Shown here: positions 42,992 through 56,224 of the stretch, in pieces
Layout: the number at the start of each line of letters is the position of its first letter
Numbering within the stretch: position 1 is the stretch's first letter
Assembly (NCBI RefSeq): GCF_011808225.1
Contig: NZ_SOYS01000012.1
Location: 1-64,000 of the forward strand
DNA length: 64,000 bases
Direction of reading: 5' to 3'
Origin: Cedecea colo
Lineage (GTDB): Bacteria > Pseudomonadota > Gammaproteobacteria > Enterobacterales > Enterobacteriaceae
Made by a program: the position numbers and the translations under genes
The notes under the pieces: generated by a model
Databases searched by the model: none
What the model saw: the letters and a program-made list of their open reading frames with translations, nothing else
Told to the model about the DNA's origin: nothing

Positions 42992-43489
42992 ATGGATATG
43001 TCGCAATTGTCACCGCGTCGTCCCTATCTGCTCCGTGCTTTTTACGAGTGGCTACTGGATAACCAGCTCACACCGCACCTGGTTGTGGATGTGACATTGC
43101 CGGGCGTGCATGTCCCAATGGAATATGCGCGAGACGGGCAAATTGTCCTGAATATCGCGCCGCGTGCAGTAGGAAACCTGGAGCTGGCTAACAACGAAGT
43201 GCGATTTAATGCGCGCTTTGGCGGCGTGCCGCGTCAGGTATTTGTTCCTATGGCTGCGGTACTGGCTATCTACGCTCGTGAGAACGGCGCTGGCACGATG
43301 TTTGAGCCGGAAGCCAGCTATGACGAGGATGTAGAAAGCCAGAGCGATAACGCACAGGCAGCATCCGATTCGGAAATGATGATGCAGGTGATCGATGGCG
43401 ATCGCCCGGATCATGATGAAGATGACAATAGCCCGAATGACGATCCTCCTCCGCGCGGTGGCCGTCCGGCTTTGCGCGTAGTGAAGTAA
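42992..43489 (+). CDS. sspB: ClpXP adaptor SspB
   Basis: Adaptor of 165 residues that delivers ssrA-tagged proteins and RseA fragments to ClpXP. The folded domain (about 1-110) is followed by an acidic flexible linker (many D and E, about 112-150) and the ClpX-binding tail GGRPALRVVK. The start is ATG at 42992; the TTG one codon earlier is ignored. It is cotranscribed with sspA. Confidence 0.98.
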   Translation: MDMSQLSPRRPYLLRAFYEWLLDNQLTPHLVVDVTLPGVHVPMEYARDGQIVLNIAPRAVGNLELANNEVRFNARFGGVPRQVFVPMAAVLAIYARENGAGTMFEPEASYDEDVESQSDNAQAASDSEMMMQVIDGDRPDHDEDDNSPNDDPPPRGGRPALRVVK

Positions 43490-43494
43490 AACCG

Positions 43495-43523
43495 AAAGCC
43501 AGTCTGACGACTGGCTTTTTTAT
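43495..43523 (+). terminator. terminator of sspAB
   Basis: AAAGCCAGTC-TGAC-GACTGGCTTTTTTATT directly after sspB: perfect stem and T run. Confidence 0.93.
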
Positions 43524-43629
43524 TGCCCGCGCCAGCCGACCTCTTGTTTCGTAAGTCTGGAATTGCTGTGTTATGATCCAGAAGATTATTATTCACTCCT
43601 TCCCTTAAAAATGGCCCTTTTCTGACGCT

Positions 43630-44412
43630 ATGAGCACATTTGACGACCAGGCAGACCAGACGACTGAAACCATCGGGCATGCGATGCGCCGTCGTCCGCT
43701 TGCGCGTAAAAAGCTCTCGGAAATGGTAGAGGAAGAGCTTGAGCAGATGATTCGCAGGCGCGAATTTGCTGAAGGCGAACAGCTGCCGTCCGAGCGCGAA
43801 CTGATGGCCTTTTTCAACGTTGGCCGTCCTTCCGTACGTGAGGCGCTGGCTGCGCTTAAGCGCAAGGGTTTGGTGCAAATCAGCAACGGTGAACGCGCCC
43901 GTGTTTCACGTCCTTCCGCAGACACCATCATTGGTGAGCTATCCGGCGTGGCGAAAGATTTCCTCTCCCGTCCTGGCGGCATCGCCCATTTCGAACAGCT
44001 AAGGATGTTTTTCGAATCCAGCCTGGTGCGCTATGCGGCGGAGTTTGCCACGCAGGAGCAGATTGAGCGTCTTGGAAAGGCGCTGGAAATAAACAGCCAG
44101 GCGCTGGACGACAACGAACTCTTTATTCGCTCCGATATCGAATTTCACCGCGAACTGGCGGAAATTCCTGCGAACCCGATCTTCATGGCCGTGCATGTCG
44201 CTTTGCTGGACTGGCTGATTGCGGCCCGTCCTTCGGTGCCGCAGGAAGAGCTTCATGCTCATAATAACGTCAGCTATCAGCAGCATATTGCGATCCTTAA
44301 AGCGATCCAGGCACGCGACCCCGATGCCGCAGAAGCCGCGCTAAAAGCCCATCTTAAAAGCGTATTCGCCGCTTATTATGCCGTGCCACGCAAACGTAGC
44401 GCGAAGAAATAA
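43630..44412 (+). CDS. nanR: sialic acid regulator NanR
   Basis: GntR-family (FadR subgroup) repressor of 260 residues (E. coli 263) that releases DNA when it binds N-acetylneuraminate. The N-terminal winged helix contains [20 protein letters not shown], and the C-terminal all-helical FCD domain holds the metal-binding histidine set ([10 protein letters not shown]). The first 25 or so residues differ from E. coli. It lies just upstream of nanATKQ, whose promoter carries its operator. Confidence 0.96.
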   Translation: MSTFDDQADQTTETIGHAMRRRPLARKKLSEMVEEELEQMIRRREFAEGEQLPSERELMAFFNVGRPSVREALAALKRKGLVQISNGERARVSRPSADTIIGELSGVAKDFLSRPGGIAHFEQLRMFFESSLVRYAAEFATQEQIERLGKALEINSQALDDNELFIRSDIEFHRELAEIPANPIFMAVHVALLDWLIAARPSVPQEELHAHNNVSYQQHIAILKAIQARDPDAAEAALKAHLKSVFAAYYAVPRKRSAKK

Positions 44413-44476
44413 CCTTTGCTGAACCAGCATCGATCGTAAGTTTCAGGGCAATACACGATCGACCATCGCAATTTCA

Positions 44477-44492
44477 TATGAACAAGATCACA
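44477..44492. promoter_or_regulatory. CRP site of the nan promoter
   Basis: TATGA ACAAGA TCACA matches nine of ten CRP consensus positions. Its centre is about 86 bp upstream of the likely nanA transcription start. Catabolite activation of nan genes is known in E. coli, so this is a likely site. Confidence 0.65.
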
Positions 44493-44531
44493 TTCTGACG
44501 CTCTGCCGGTATGGCGTTTACTTTTCGCTCT

Positions 44532-44564
44532 GGTATAACAGGTATAAAGGTATATCGTTATAAT
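44532..44564 (+). promoter_or_regulatory. NanR operator and nanA promoter
   Basis: Three GGTATA hexamers begin at 44532, 44541 and 44549, the known NanR operator design of E. coli. A -10 TATAAT lies at 44559-44564 just after them, so bound NanR would cover the promoter. The -35 is weak, fitting dependence on CRP. Confidence 0.92.
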
Positions 44565-44589
44565 CTAAACCAGACAATAAGAGGCGTTT

Positions 44590-45489
44590 ATGACACAGAA
44601 TCTTCGGGGTGTGATGCCGGCACTGCTGACTCCCTTTAATCAACAACAGCAGGTGGATACGGAAAGCCTGCGTCGTCTTGTACGCTTCAACATCGAGCAG
44701 GGCGTGGATGGCCTTTATGTCGGCGGTTCTACCGGGGAAGCGTTTTTACAAAACGCGCAGGAACGTGAGCAGGTGCTGGAAATTGTTGCTGAAGAGGCGA
44801 AAGGCAAAATAACGTTGATTGCTCATGTAGGCGCTATCAGCACTCAGGAGAGCCAGAATCTGGCAGGCGCGGCACATCGCTATGGTTTTGACGCCGTTTC
44901 CGCCGTCACGCCTTTTTACTATCCGTTTAGCTTTAACGAACACTGCGATCATTACCGTGCGGTGATTGATGCATCCGGCGGTCTGCCGATGGTGGTCTAC
45001 AATATACCGGCTTTAAGCGGCGTGAAGCTGACGTTGGATCAGGTCGGAACGCTGATTAATTTGCCGGGCGTAGGCGCACTTAAACAAACTTCCGGCGATC
45101 TGTATGAGATGGAAAAAATCCGCCGCGCCCATCCCGATCTGGTGCTCTACAACGGCTACGACGAAATCTTTGCCTCTGGCCTGTTGGCGGGTGCAGACGG
45201 CGGCATCGGCAGCACCTATAACGTGATGGGCTGGCGTTATCTGGCCATCAAACGTGCGATACAGGAAGGCGACGTGCAGCGCGCAATGCACCTGCAAAGC
45301 GAGTGCAACAAAGTTATCGATGTGCTGATTAAAGTCGGCGTCTTCCGCGGTTTGAAAACGCTATTGCACTACATGGATATCGTTGCCGTGCCGCTATGCC
45401 GCAAACCTTTTGCGCCGGTAGACGAGCAATACCTGCCGGAGCTGAAAGCGCTGGCGGCGCAGTTACAGGCGGAACGCGCAACGTTCTGA
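44590..45489 (+). CDS. nanA: N-acetylneuraminate lyase
   Basis: Class I aldolase of 299 residues that splits sialic acid to N-acetylmannosamine and pyruvate. The Schiff-base Lys165 (ALKQTSGD) and catalytic Tyr137 (VVYNIPA) sit at the family positions, and the GGSTGEAF motif binds the pyruvate carboxylate. It is the first gene of the nan operon, 26 bp after the -10 of the NanR-controlled promoter. Confidence 0.97.
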   Translation: MTQNLRGVMPALLTPFNQQQQVDTESLRRLVRFNIEQGVDGLYVGGSTGEAFLQNAQEREQVLEIVAEEAKGKITLIAHVGAISTQESQNLAGAAHRYGFDAVSAVTPFYYPFSFNEHCDHYRAVIDASGGLPMVVYNIPALSGVKLTLDQVGTLINLPGVGALKQTSGDLYEMEKIRRAHPDLVLYNGYDEIFASGLLAGADGGIGSTYNVMGWRYLAIKRAIQEGDVQRAMHLQSECNKVIDVLIKVGVFRGLKTLLHYMDIVAVPLCRKPFAPVDEQYLPELKALAAQLQAERATF

Positions 45490-45577
45490 TATACGATGCC
45501 GGGTAACCGGCATTTATAAAATCTAATCGGGCCTAACAAAAGGGCGGATTATCATTAATCCGCGCCGGGAGTGCTTT
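45490..45577 (+). other. nanA-nanT intercistronic spacer with hairpins
   Basis: 88 bp without a gene. Two hairpins are visible: ATGCCGG-GTAA-CCGGCAT (about 45495-45512), and GCGGATT-ATC-ATTAATCCGC (about 45543-45562, imperfect). They may modulate the ratio of lyase to transporter; neither has a T run. Confidence 0.55.
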
Positions 45578-47064
45578 ATGAATAACACTACCCAACAGAT
45601 CTCATGGTATCGCCATCTGACTAAGCCGCAATGGAAGGCATTTTCCGCCGCATGGATTGGCTACTTACTGGATGGTTTCGATTTTGTCCTGATAGCATTA
45701 GTGTTAACTGAAATACAAAGTGAATTTGGCCTGACCACCGTCCAGGCCGCGAGCCTTATCTCCGCGGCGTTTATTTCCCGCTGGTTTGGTGGCCTGGTGC
45801 TGGGGGCGATGGGCGATCGCTACGGCCGTAAACTTGCCATGATTACCAGCATCGTTCTCTTTTCTTGCGGTACGCTGGCCTGTGGTTTCGCGCCAGGTTT
45901 TACCACCATGTTTATTGCCCGGCTGGTAATCGGCATGGGGATGGCAGGGGAATATGGCTCCAGCGCCACCTACGTCATCGAAAGCTGGCCAAAGCATCTG
46001 CGTAACAAGGCGAGCGGTTTCTTAATCTCAGGTTTCTCCGTCGGGGCCGTGCTGGCGGCACAGATTTATAGCGTTGTGGTACCCGTATGGGGCTGGCGCG
46101 CGCTGTTTTTTATCGGCATTCTGCCCATTATCTTCGCCCTCTGGCTGCGTAAAAATATCCCGGAAGCGGAAGACTGGCACGAGAAGTTTGCCGATAAAAA
46201 ACCGGTCAAAACCATGGTTGATATTCTTTATCGTGGCGAGCACCGCATTATCAATATTGGTTTGACCCTTGTAGTTGCGACAGCGCTCTACTTCTGCTTT
46301 GCAGGCGATGTCGGGAATGCGGTTATCATCGCAGTTCTGGGGCTAATCTGTGCTGCGGCATTTATCAGCTTTATGGTGCAAAGCAGCGGTAAGCGCTGGC
46401 CGACGGGCGTCACGCTTATGATTGTGGTGTTCTTCGCCTTCCTCTATTCGTGGCCGATTCAGGCGCTGCTGCCCACTTATCTGAAGACCGAGCTGGCCTA
46501 CGATCCCGCCACGGTGGCCCATGTGCTGTTCTTTAGCGGCTTTGGCGCCGCGGTTGGCTGCTGCGTGGGCGGTTTCCTTGGCGACTGGCTGGGAACGCGC
46601 AAGGCCTATGTTTGTAGTCTGCTGGTTTCCCAGCTGTTGATAATCCCGGTGTTCGCTATCGGCGGTGGGAATATTTGGGTGCTGGGCTTGCTGCTGTTCT
46701 TCCAGCAGATGCTGGGGCAGGGCATTTCCGGTATTTTGCCAAAATTAATCGGCGGTTATTTCGATACCGAACAAAGGGCGGCGGGATTAGGCTTCACGTA
46801 CAACGTGGGCGCCCTCGGCGGCGCGCTGGCGCCGGTGATTGGCGCGACCATTGCCCAGCGTCTGGATTTGGGAACCGCGCTGGCTTCGCTTTCGTTCAGC
46901 CTGACCTTTGTTGTCATCCTGCTTATCGGGCTGGATATGCCGTCGCGCATTCAGCGCTGGATTCATCCGGAAGCCTTGCGCACGCATGATTCCATCGACG
47001 GCAAACCTTTTAGCGGCGCGGTGCATGCAGGCAGCAAAAGCGCATTAGTCGAGAAGGCGGTGAA

Positions 47065-47068
<4 letters not shown>
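45578..47068 (+). CDS. nanT: sialic acid transporter NanT
   Basis: Major-facilitator proton symporter for N-acetylneuraminate, 496 residues as in E. coli. It has about fourteen hydrophobic segments, including the extra pair typical of NanT. The MFS signature [14 protein letters not shown] is in the first cytoplasmic loop. Its stop overlaps the nanK start by 4 bp, which leaves no room for nanE. Confidence 0.97.
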
Positions 47069-48404
<1,336 letters not shown>

Positions 48405-48440
48405 AAAAAGCCCGGAGCTTAACGCTTTCCGGGCTTTTTA
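48405..48440 (+). terminator. terminator of nan operon
   Basis: AAAAAGCCCGGA-(11-base loop)-TCCGGGCTTTTT directly after nanQ. The A/T symmetry would also let it act on minus-strand transcripts from gltD. Confidence 0.9.
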
Positions 48441-48492
48441 ACGACATCTGGATGGGGCTGTCACTTATCCATTTTACGATTTAAACGATTTC

Positions 48493-48523
48493 GTAGGTCG
48501 GGTAAGCGCAAGCGTCACCCGAC
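48493..48523. repeat. REP-like palindromic unit
   Basis: GTAGGTCGGGT-AAGCGCAAGCGTC-ACCCGAC has the form of the enterobacterial REP-type elements with a GTAGG head. It sits 2 bp from the gltD stop codon and could stabilise the 3' end of the gltBD mRNA. Only one unit is seen. Confidence 0.65.
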
Positions 48524-48525
48524 TA

Positions 48526-49953
<1,428 letters not shown>

Positions 49954-52900
49954 TTACTGCGCCTGCACCCGCAACTCGGCGGCGCTTCGACTACGGTGAC
50001 CCAACAATGCTTTGACATCACTGGACTTCGGTTTAACCAGCGTGAATTTCGCGGCAAAGGCAGGCCAGTTTGCCAGAATTTCTTCGCCGCGCTGGGAACC
50101 CGTCAGCTGCACGTGCTCGGTGATCATACCGCGCAGATGCTCTTCATGGATGGCCAGCTCTTCAACGGCCAGCAGCTCAACCAGCTCAGGGTTAACGCGC
50201 TTACGGAAATCGCCGTCTTCGTCCAGCACGTAGGCGAAACCGCCCGTCATGCCCGCGCCGAAGTTAACGCCGGTTTTACCGATGATGCAGACGATACCGC
50301 CGGTCATGTATTCACAGCCGTTGTCGCCAATGCCTTCCACCACGGTGATGGCACCGGAGTTACGCACCGCGAAACGCTCACCCGCGCGGCCTGCGGCATA
50401 CAGCTTGCCGCCGGTTGCGCCATACAGACAGGTATTACCGATAATGGTCGCTTCATGGCTGCGGAAGGCGGAACCCACCGGAGGACGCAGGGAAATCAAA
50501 CCGCCCGCCATGCCTTTGCCGACGTAGTCGTTGGCATCGCCGGTCAGGTGCAGCTCAACGCCGCCCGCGTTCCACACGCCGAAGCTCTGGCCCGCGGTGC
50601 CGCTGAAGTGCGCTTTGATCGGATCGGCGGCCAGCCCCTGATCGCCGTTGTGCTGCGCGATATAGCCCGAGAGCATCGCGCCAACTGAACGATCGGTATT
50701 GCGAATATCAAACCAGAACGTTTTGCTCTGCTTATCGTCCACATACTGCTTCGCCTGAGCCAGCAGCTGCGCATTCAGATCGCCTTTATCGAACGGCGGG
50801 TTATGTTCGGTGCAGTACACCGCTTTGCCCGGCATAGGTTCAGCCGTTTTCAGCAGGTTCGACAGATCCAGGTTTTGCTGTTTGGCAGTGAAACCGTCCA
50901 GCTCTTTGAGCAGGTCGGTGCGGCCAATCAGATCCACCAGACGTTTCACGCCCAGCTGCGCCATGAGCTCACGCGTTTCCCGAGCGATAAAGTCAAAGTA
51001 GTTGGTCACGCGGAACGGCAGGCCGTGATAATGGTTCTTACGCAGCTTTTCGTCCTGGGTTGCAACACCCGTCGCGCAGTTGTTGAGGTGGCAAATACGC
51101 AGGTATTTACAGCCCAGCGCAACCATTGGGCCCGTACCGAAGCCGAAGCTTTCCGCGCCCAGAATCGCCGCCTTGATGATATCGAGGCCGGTTTTCAGAC
51201 CGCCATCCACCTGCAAACGGATTTTGTGGCGCAGGCCGTTGGCGACCAGCGCCTGCTGCGTTTCTACCAGACCCAGCTCCCACGGACAGCCCGCGTACTT
51301 CACGGAGGAGAGCGGGCTTGCGCCTGTACCACCGTCGTAACCGGCAATAGTAATCAGATCCGCATAGGCTTTTGCCACACCGGTCGCGATGGTGCCGACG
51401 CCCGGCTCGGAAACCAGCTTGACGGAGATCATCGCCTTCGGATTGACCTGCTTGAGGTCGAAAATAAGCTGCGCCAGATCTTCGATAGAGTAAATATCGT
51501 GGTGCGGCGGCGGAGAAATCAGCGTCACGCCAGGCACGGAATAGCGCAGTTTTGCGATATAAGGCGTGACTTTATCGCCCGGTAGCTGACCACCTTCACC
51601 CGGCTTCGCACCCTGGGCTACTTTGATCTGAATGACGTCGGCGTTGACCAGATAAGACGGCGTTACGCCGAAGCGGCCGGAAGCTACCTGCTTGATACGG
51701 GACACTTTATTGGTGCCGTAACGCGCCGGGTCTTCGCCGCCTTCGCCGGAGTTAGAATTTCCGCCGATGCTGTTCATCGCTTCTGCCAGGGATTCGTGCG
51801 CTTCCGGGCTTAATGCGCCGATAGACATGGCCGCGGTATCGAAGCGTTTGAACAGCTCGGTGGCTGGCTCAACGTCTTCAATACGAATGGTTTCGCCCTG
51901 CGGATTCAGCGCGAGCATATCGCGCAGCGTTGCCACCGGACGCTCGTTCACCAGCTTCGCGTATTCCTGATAATCTTTGTATTCGCCGCTTTGGACCGCT
52001 TTCTGTAGCGTTTGCACCACGTCCGGGTTGTAGGCGTGATATTCGCCGCCGTGGACGAACTTCAACTGCCCGCCCTGATCCAGCGGCTTACGCACCAGCC
52101 ATGCACGTTTCGACAAGTTCAGCAGATCCTGCTGGAAGTCGCTAAAGCCCGCGCCGCCGATACGGCTGACCACGCCCTGGAAGCACAGCTCGGAAACTTC
52201 TTTATGCAGGCCAACGGCTTCAAACAGCTTCGAACAACGGTAAGAGGCGATAGTCGAGATGCCCATTTTGGACATGATCTTATACAGCCCTTTGTTGATG
52301 CCGTTGCGGTAGTTCTGCATCACCGTGCGATAGTTTTTATCAAGCGCGCCGGTATCCACCAGTCTTGCCAGTGATTCGTAGGCAAGGTACGGATAGATTG
52401 CCGTTGCGCCGAAGCCCAGCAGCACCGCGAAATGATGCGGATCGCGGGCGCTTGCGGTTTCAACGATGATGTTGGCGTCGCAGCGCAGGCTCTTCTCAAC
52501 GAGGCGAGTCTGGATCGCGCCAACCGCCATCGGCGCCGGAACCGGCAGACGATTTTTGGCAATGTTGCGGTCAGAGAGCACCAGCAGCACGGTGCCGTTA
52601 CGTACCATGCGTTCGGCTTCGTCGCACAGCGCGCTTACGGTTTCGTGCAGCGATTTCTCCGTCACATCGTAGGTGATATCCAGCGTGTCGGCGCGATAAT
52701 ACTCTTCATCCAGATTGGTTAGCTGCTGGAAGTCAGACCACAGCAGAATCGGTGATTTGAAGCTCAGACGGTGCGCCTGGCCTTCTGCTTCACAGAAGAC
52801 GTTCATCTCGCGGCCGATGCTGGTGGCCAGCGACATCACGTGTGCTTCACGCAGCGGATCGATTGGCGGGTTGGTTACCTGCGCAAACTGCTGACGGAAA

Positions 52901-54411
52901 TAATCGTAAATAATGCGTGGCTGGCTGGAGAGCACGGCAAACGGGGTATCGTCACCCATTGAACCGACCGCTTCCTGGCCATTTTCACCCAGCACGCGCA
53001 GGATGGCATCCAGCTCTTCGCTGCTGTAGTTAAACTGTTTCTGATAGCTTGCCAGCGTATCGTCATCCAGCTCACGGGCGCCCACTTCTTCGTCCGGCAG
53101 ATCTTCAAAAGGCACCAGACGTCGCACGTTGTTTTCCATCCACTCTTTATAAGGGTGGCGGCTTTTCAGCTCCTCGTCGGTTTCTGCCGAGTGGAGAATA
53201 CGGCCGATACGGGTGTCGATAACCATCAGCTCGCCCGGGCCAACGCGGCCTTTTTCCACCACTTCGTCCGGCTGATAATCCCAGATGCCGACTTCAGAGG
53301 CGCAGGTGATGAGCTTGTCTTTGGTGATAACGTAGCGCGCAGGACGCAGGCCGTTACGGTCCAGGTTACAGGCGGCGAAACGTCCGTCGGACATAACGAT
53401 ACCGGCCGGGCCGTCCCACGGCTCCATGTGCATAGAGTTAAAGTCAAAGAAGGCGCGCAGCTCCGGGTCCATATTCGGGTTGTTCTGCCAGGCCGGCGGC
53501 ACCAGTAAACGCATAGCGCGAACGATGTCCATCCCGCCTGCTAACAGCAGCTCCAGCATGTTATCCATTGAGCTGGAGTCGGAGCCGGTTTCATTAACGA
53601 ACGGCGCGGCATCATGCAGATCAGGAATCAGCGGCGTCTGGAATTTATAGGTACGCGCGCGCGCCCACTGGCGGTTACCGGTAATGGTGTTGATTTCACC
53701 GTTGTGCGCCAGATAGCGGAACGGTTGCGCCAGCGGCCAGCGTGGCACGGTATTGGTGGAGAAGCGCTGGTGGAACAGGCAAATGGCCGATTCCAGACGC
53801 AGATCCGCCAAGTCCAGGTAAAAGCGCGGCAAATCTGCCGGCATACACAGACCTTTATAGATGTTCACCAGATTTGAGAGGCTACAAACGTAGAAATCTT
53901 TATCCTGGATGCGTTTCTCAATGCGGCGACGGGCAATAAACAGGCGACGTTCCATATCACGCGGACGCCAGCCGGCCGGGGCATTAACAAAAATTTGTTC
54001 GATGCGGGGCTTGGAGGAGAGGGCGATTTCACCGAGCACGTCTTCATTGGTTGGCACTTCGCGCCAGCCAACAATCGACAGGGTTTCTTTTTGCAGCTCT
54101 TCTTCAACAATACGACGACTGGCGCTGGCTAACGCGTCGTCTTTACTTAAGAAAATCATGCCAACGGCATAATTTTTGGCTAAACGCCAGCCGCGCTCTT
54201 CCGCAACGATACGGAAAAAGCGATCGGGTTTTTGTAGCAGCAGGCCGCAACCGTCACCGGTCTTGCCATCGGCGAGTATTGCACCGCGGTGCTGCATTCG
54301 GGCCAGTGCGTGAATAGCAGTACGCACTACCTTGTGGCTAGGTTCGCCTTCTATGTGGGCGATCAGGCCGAAACCACAGTTATCCTTCTCAAGGGATTTA
54401 TCGTACAACAT
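49954..54411 (-). CDS. gltB: glutamate synthase large subunit
   Basis: NADPH glutamate synthase alpha subunit of 1485 residues, which makes two glutamates from glutamine and 2-oxoglutarate. The propeptide [11 protein letters not shown] is removed to expose Cys12, the glutaminase nucleophile. A central domain, an FMN-binding synthase domain ([10 protein letters not shown]), the iron-sulfur ligands [12 protein letters not shown] and a beta-helix C-terminal domain follow. The start has GGGGAGG 8 nt upstream, and an in-frame stop eight codons before it excludes a longer form. Confidence 0.99.
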   Translation of the reverse strand: MLYDKSLEKDNCGFGLIAHIEGEPSHKVVRTAIHALARMQHRGAILADGKTGDGCGLLLQKPDRFFRIVAEERGWRLAKNYAVGMIFLSKDDALASASRRIVEEELQKETLSIVGWREVPTNEDVLGEIALSSKPRIEQIFVNAPAGWRPRDMERRLFIARRRIEKRIQDKDFYVCSLSNLVNIYKGLCMPADLPRFYLDLADLRLESAICLFHQRFSTNTVPRWPLAQPFRYLAHNGEINTITGNRQWARARTYKFQTPLIPDLHDAAPFVNETGSDSSSMDNMLELLLAGGMDIVRAMRLLVPPAWQNNPNMDPELRAFFDFNSMHMEPWDGPAGIVMSDGRFAACNLDRNGLRPARYVITKDKLITCASEVGIWDYQPDEVVEKGRVGPGELMVIDTRIGRILHSAETDEELKSRHPYKEWMENNVRRLVPFEDLPDEEVGARELDDDTLASYQKQFNYSSEELDAILRVLGENGQEAVGSMGDDTPFAVLSSQPRIIYDYFRQQFAQVTNPPIDPLREAHVMSLATSIGREMNVFCEAEGQAHRLSFKSPILLWSDFQQLTNLDEEYYRADTLDITYDVTEKSLHETVSALCDEAERMVRNGTVLLVLSDRNIAKNRLPVPAPMAVGAIQTRLVEKSLRCDANIIVETASARDPHHFAVLLGFGATAIYPYLAYESLARLVDTGALDKNYRTVMQNYRNGINKGLYKIMSKMGISTIASYRCSKLFEAVGLHKEVSELCFQGVVSRIGGAGFSDFQQDLLNLSKRAWLVRKPLDQGGQLKFVHGGEYHAYNPDVVQTLQKAVQSGEYKDYQEYAKLVNERPVATLRDMLALNPQGETIRIEDVEPATELFKRFDTAAMSIGALSPEAHESLAEAMNSIGGNSNSGEGGEDPARYGTNKVSRIKQVASGRFGVTPSYLVNADVIQIKVAQGAKPGEGGQLPGDKVTPYIAKLRYSVPGVTLISPPPHHDIYSIEDLAQLIFDLKQVNPKAMISVKLVSEPGVGTIATGVAKAYADLITIAGYDGGTGASPLSSVKYAGCPWELGLVETQQALVANGLRHKIRLQVDGGLKTGLDIIKAAILGAESFGFGTGPMVALGCKYLRICHLNNCATGVATQDEKLRKNHYHGLPFRVTNYFDFIARETRELMAQLGVKRLVDLIGRTDLLKELDGFTAKQQNLDLSNLLKTAEPMPGKAVYCTEHNPPFDKGDLNAQLLAQAKQYVDDKQSKTFWFDIRNTDRSVGAMLSGYIAQHNGDQGLAADPIKAHFSGTAGQSFGVWNAGGVELHLTGDANDYVGKGMAGGLISLRPPVGSAFRSHEATIIGNTCLYGATGGKLYAAGRAGERFAVRNSGAITVVEGIGDNGCEYMTGGIVCIIGKTGVNFGAGMTGGFAYVLDEDGDFRKRVNPELVELLAVEELAIHEEHLRGMITEHVQLTGSQRGEEILANWPAFAAKFTLVKPKSSDVKALLGHRSRSAAELRVQAQ

Positions 54412-55233
54412 ATCAGTGAACCTCCCCAGGCTCTACGTGATTCCCGATACCGTTTGCGCGTGGGCACAGCAAGGGCATGGCGACGGGGTTTGCGTCTCTA
54501 CGCTCACCTCGCGTGCGCCCTCTTAAAAGCCAACGCATCCGGTTTCACAAGTGTTGAGGACTTGCTTTAGAGGGAATCTTAATTACTGCATAAATATGAT
54601 GGGCACAGAACCCACCCAGAAAGCTTCCAGCGGATTTCCAAGTTATCGGGAAAGCGCACACAGGTCAAATGGCATTCTTATTTCTACGAAACTGTGCTAC
54701 GCGGCCATTAATCTATTGATAAGTAAGATTATTAACCTATTTTTGATGCGTTTAAACCGTTGCTAAACGAGCCGGGTTCTGTGATCTCTCTCACTGTCTG
54801 TAAGGCGCCAGAATTCCAGACCATGCTGGCATTAATAATATTATTAGCATGTTGTGCTGCTAAATTGGCTGTAAGTGCAGCATGACACTGTTTTTAACCA
54901 GGTGTCATATTCTTTCAACAAAGGGCGTCAATATAAGGAAAAGTAATTATTCGCGCAGTGCGTAGACTTTCATTAATTATGCATGTTTATGCAAAAGATA
55001 AGGCTGCGCCAGCGCGATTGATCCAAATCATCGCGACGTTGCGCAGAAAATGGCAGGCTAGACCCCGATTTTGCTGACGAACTTTAGACAAGCCTGGCCT
55101 TCTGAAGCCTGTGCTTATCAGCGGAAAATCAAAAGGTTTTCAAAGAACTATTCAGCGCTTAGCAGCATCCGCGAGACAACGCAGGTTGCCAAATGTCTTT
55201 AATATCTTTTTCGGGCCGGCCCACCAGATTATG
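54412..55233. other. long gltB-yhcC intergenic region
   Basis: 822 bp between divergent genes with no credible ORF. Next to gltB it is GC-rich leader. From about 54700 it is AT-rich, with a palindrome ATTAATAATATTATTAG-like (54826-54850) and the CRP-like TGTGA TCTCTC TCACT at 54780-54795. The layout fits the long Lrp/CRP-controlled upstream region of E. coli gltBD. I could not place the promoters. Confidence 0.6.
54780..54795. promoter_or_regulatory. CRP-like site upstream of gltB
   Basis: TGTGA TCTCTC TCACT matches nine of ten CRP positions, 369 bp upstream of the gltB start codon. cAMP-CRP control of gltBD has been reported in E. coli. The site could instead serve yhcC. Confidence 0.5.
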
Positions 55234-56163
55234 CAGTTACAGAAATTAGTCAACATGTTTGGCGGGGATCTGACTCGCCGCTACGGGCATAAAGTCCATA
55301 AGCTCTCTCTTCATGGCGGTTTCACCTGCCCAAATCGCGATGGCACCATTGGCCGCGGCGGATGCACATTCTGTAATGTCGCCTCCTTTGCCGACGAAAC
55401 GCAGCAGCACAACTCCATCGCTGAACAGCTCGCGCATCAGGCGAAGCTTGTGAACCGTGCGCAGCACTATCTCGCTTACTTCCAGGCTTACACCAGTACA
55501 TGGGCGGAAGTGCAGGTGCTGCGCTCGATGTACCAGCAGGCCGTTAACCAGGCGAGCATCGTCGGCCTTTGCGTGGGAACTCGTCCTGACTGCGTGCCGG
55601 AGAGCGTGCTGGATTTGCTGAGCGAATACCGCGAGCAAGGCTATGAAATCTGGCTGGAGCTGGGTTTACAGACCGCTCACGATAAAACGCTGCACCGCAT
55701 CAATCGTGGGCACGACTTTGCCTGCTACCAGGAAACGACGCGGCGTGCCCGTAAACGCGGTCTGAAAGTTTGCGGCCATCTTATCGTCGGCTTACCGGGA
55801 GAAGGGCAGGCGCACTGCCTGCAAACGCTGAAAAAGGTCGTGGAGACGGGCGTGGACGGCATCAAGCTTCATCCGCTGCATATTGTCGCAGGCAGCACTA
55901 TGGCAAAAAGCTGGCAGGCGGGGCGCTTACAGGGAATTGAATTAGCAGATTATACGGCGACGGCCGGAGAGATGATTCGCCATACGCCGCCTGATATCGT
56001 CTTCCATAGAATTTCCGCCAGCGCCCGCCGCCCGACCCTCCTTGCGCCGCTGTGGTGCGAAAATCGCTGGACCGGCATGGTCGAAATCGCCAGGTATTTG
56101 CTTGCGCATGGCGTGCAGGGATCGGCGCTGGGTGCGTCGTGGGATCCCATTCTTCTCTCGTAA
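55234..56163 (+). CDS. yhcC: radical SAM protein YhcC
   Basis: Radical SAM enzyme of 309 residues (TIGR01212 group). The iron-sulfur cysteines are in FTCPNRDGTIGRGGCTFCN, an expanded form of CxxxCxxC. The start at MQLQKLVNMFGGDLTRRYG matches the E. coli length; a frame 41 codons longer upstream has no family support. The substrate is not established. It is 61 bp before arcB. Confidence 0.94.
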   Translation, partial: QLQKLVNMFGGDLTRRYGHKVHKLSLHGGFTCPNRDGTIGRGGCTFCNVASFADETQQHNSIAEQLAHQAKLVNRAQHYLAYFQAYTSTWAEVQVLRSMYQQAVNQASIVGLCVGTRPDCVPESVLDLLSEYREQGYEIWLELGLQTAHDKTLHRINRGHDFACYQETTRRARKRGLKVCGHLIVGLPGEGQAHCLQTLKKVVETGVDGIKLHPLHIVAGSTMAKSWQAGRLQGIELADYTATAGEMIRHTPPDIVFHRISASARRPTLLAPLWCENRWTGMVEIARYLLAHGVQGSALGASWDPILLS

Positions 56164-56224
56164 TTCCTGGGCGTTACGTCTTTTTGCGGTATATTTAGCG
56201 GATTGTTGGCGAAGGGAAAGTTCC

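Noticed and set aside
50803-51585. Open frames on plus inside gltB
   Set aside because: They lie fully within a clearly coding minus-strand gene and have no recognisable domains.
54551-54766. 71-codon ORF in the gltB-yhcC spacer
   Set aside because: No ribosome binding site, no recognisable family and unusual composition. It is more likely chance in an AT-rich region.
55111-55233. 41-codon N-terminal extension of yhcC
   Set aside because: The extension has no family support. The start at 55234 gives the length of known YhcC proteins.
56042-56224. 61-codon N-terminal extension of arcB
   Set aside because: It overlaps the end of yhcC in another frame and precedes the conserved start MKQIRLLAQ.
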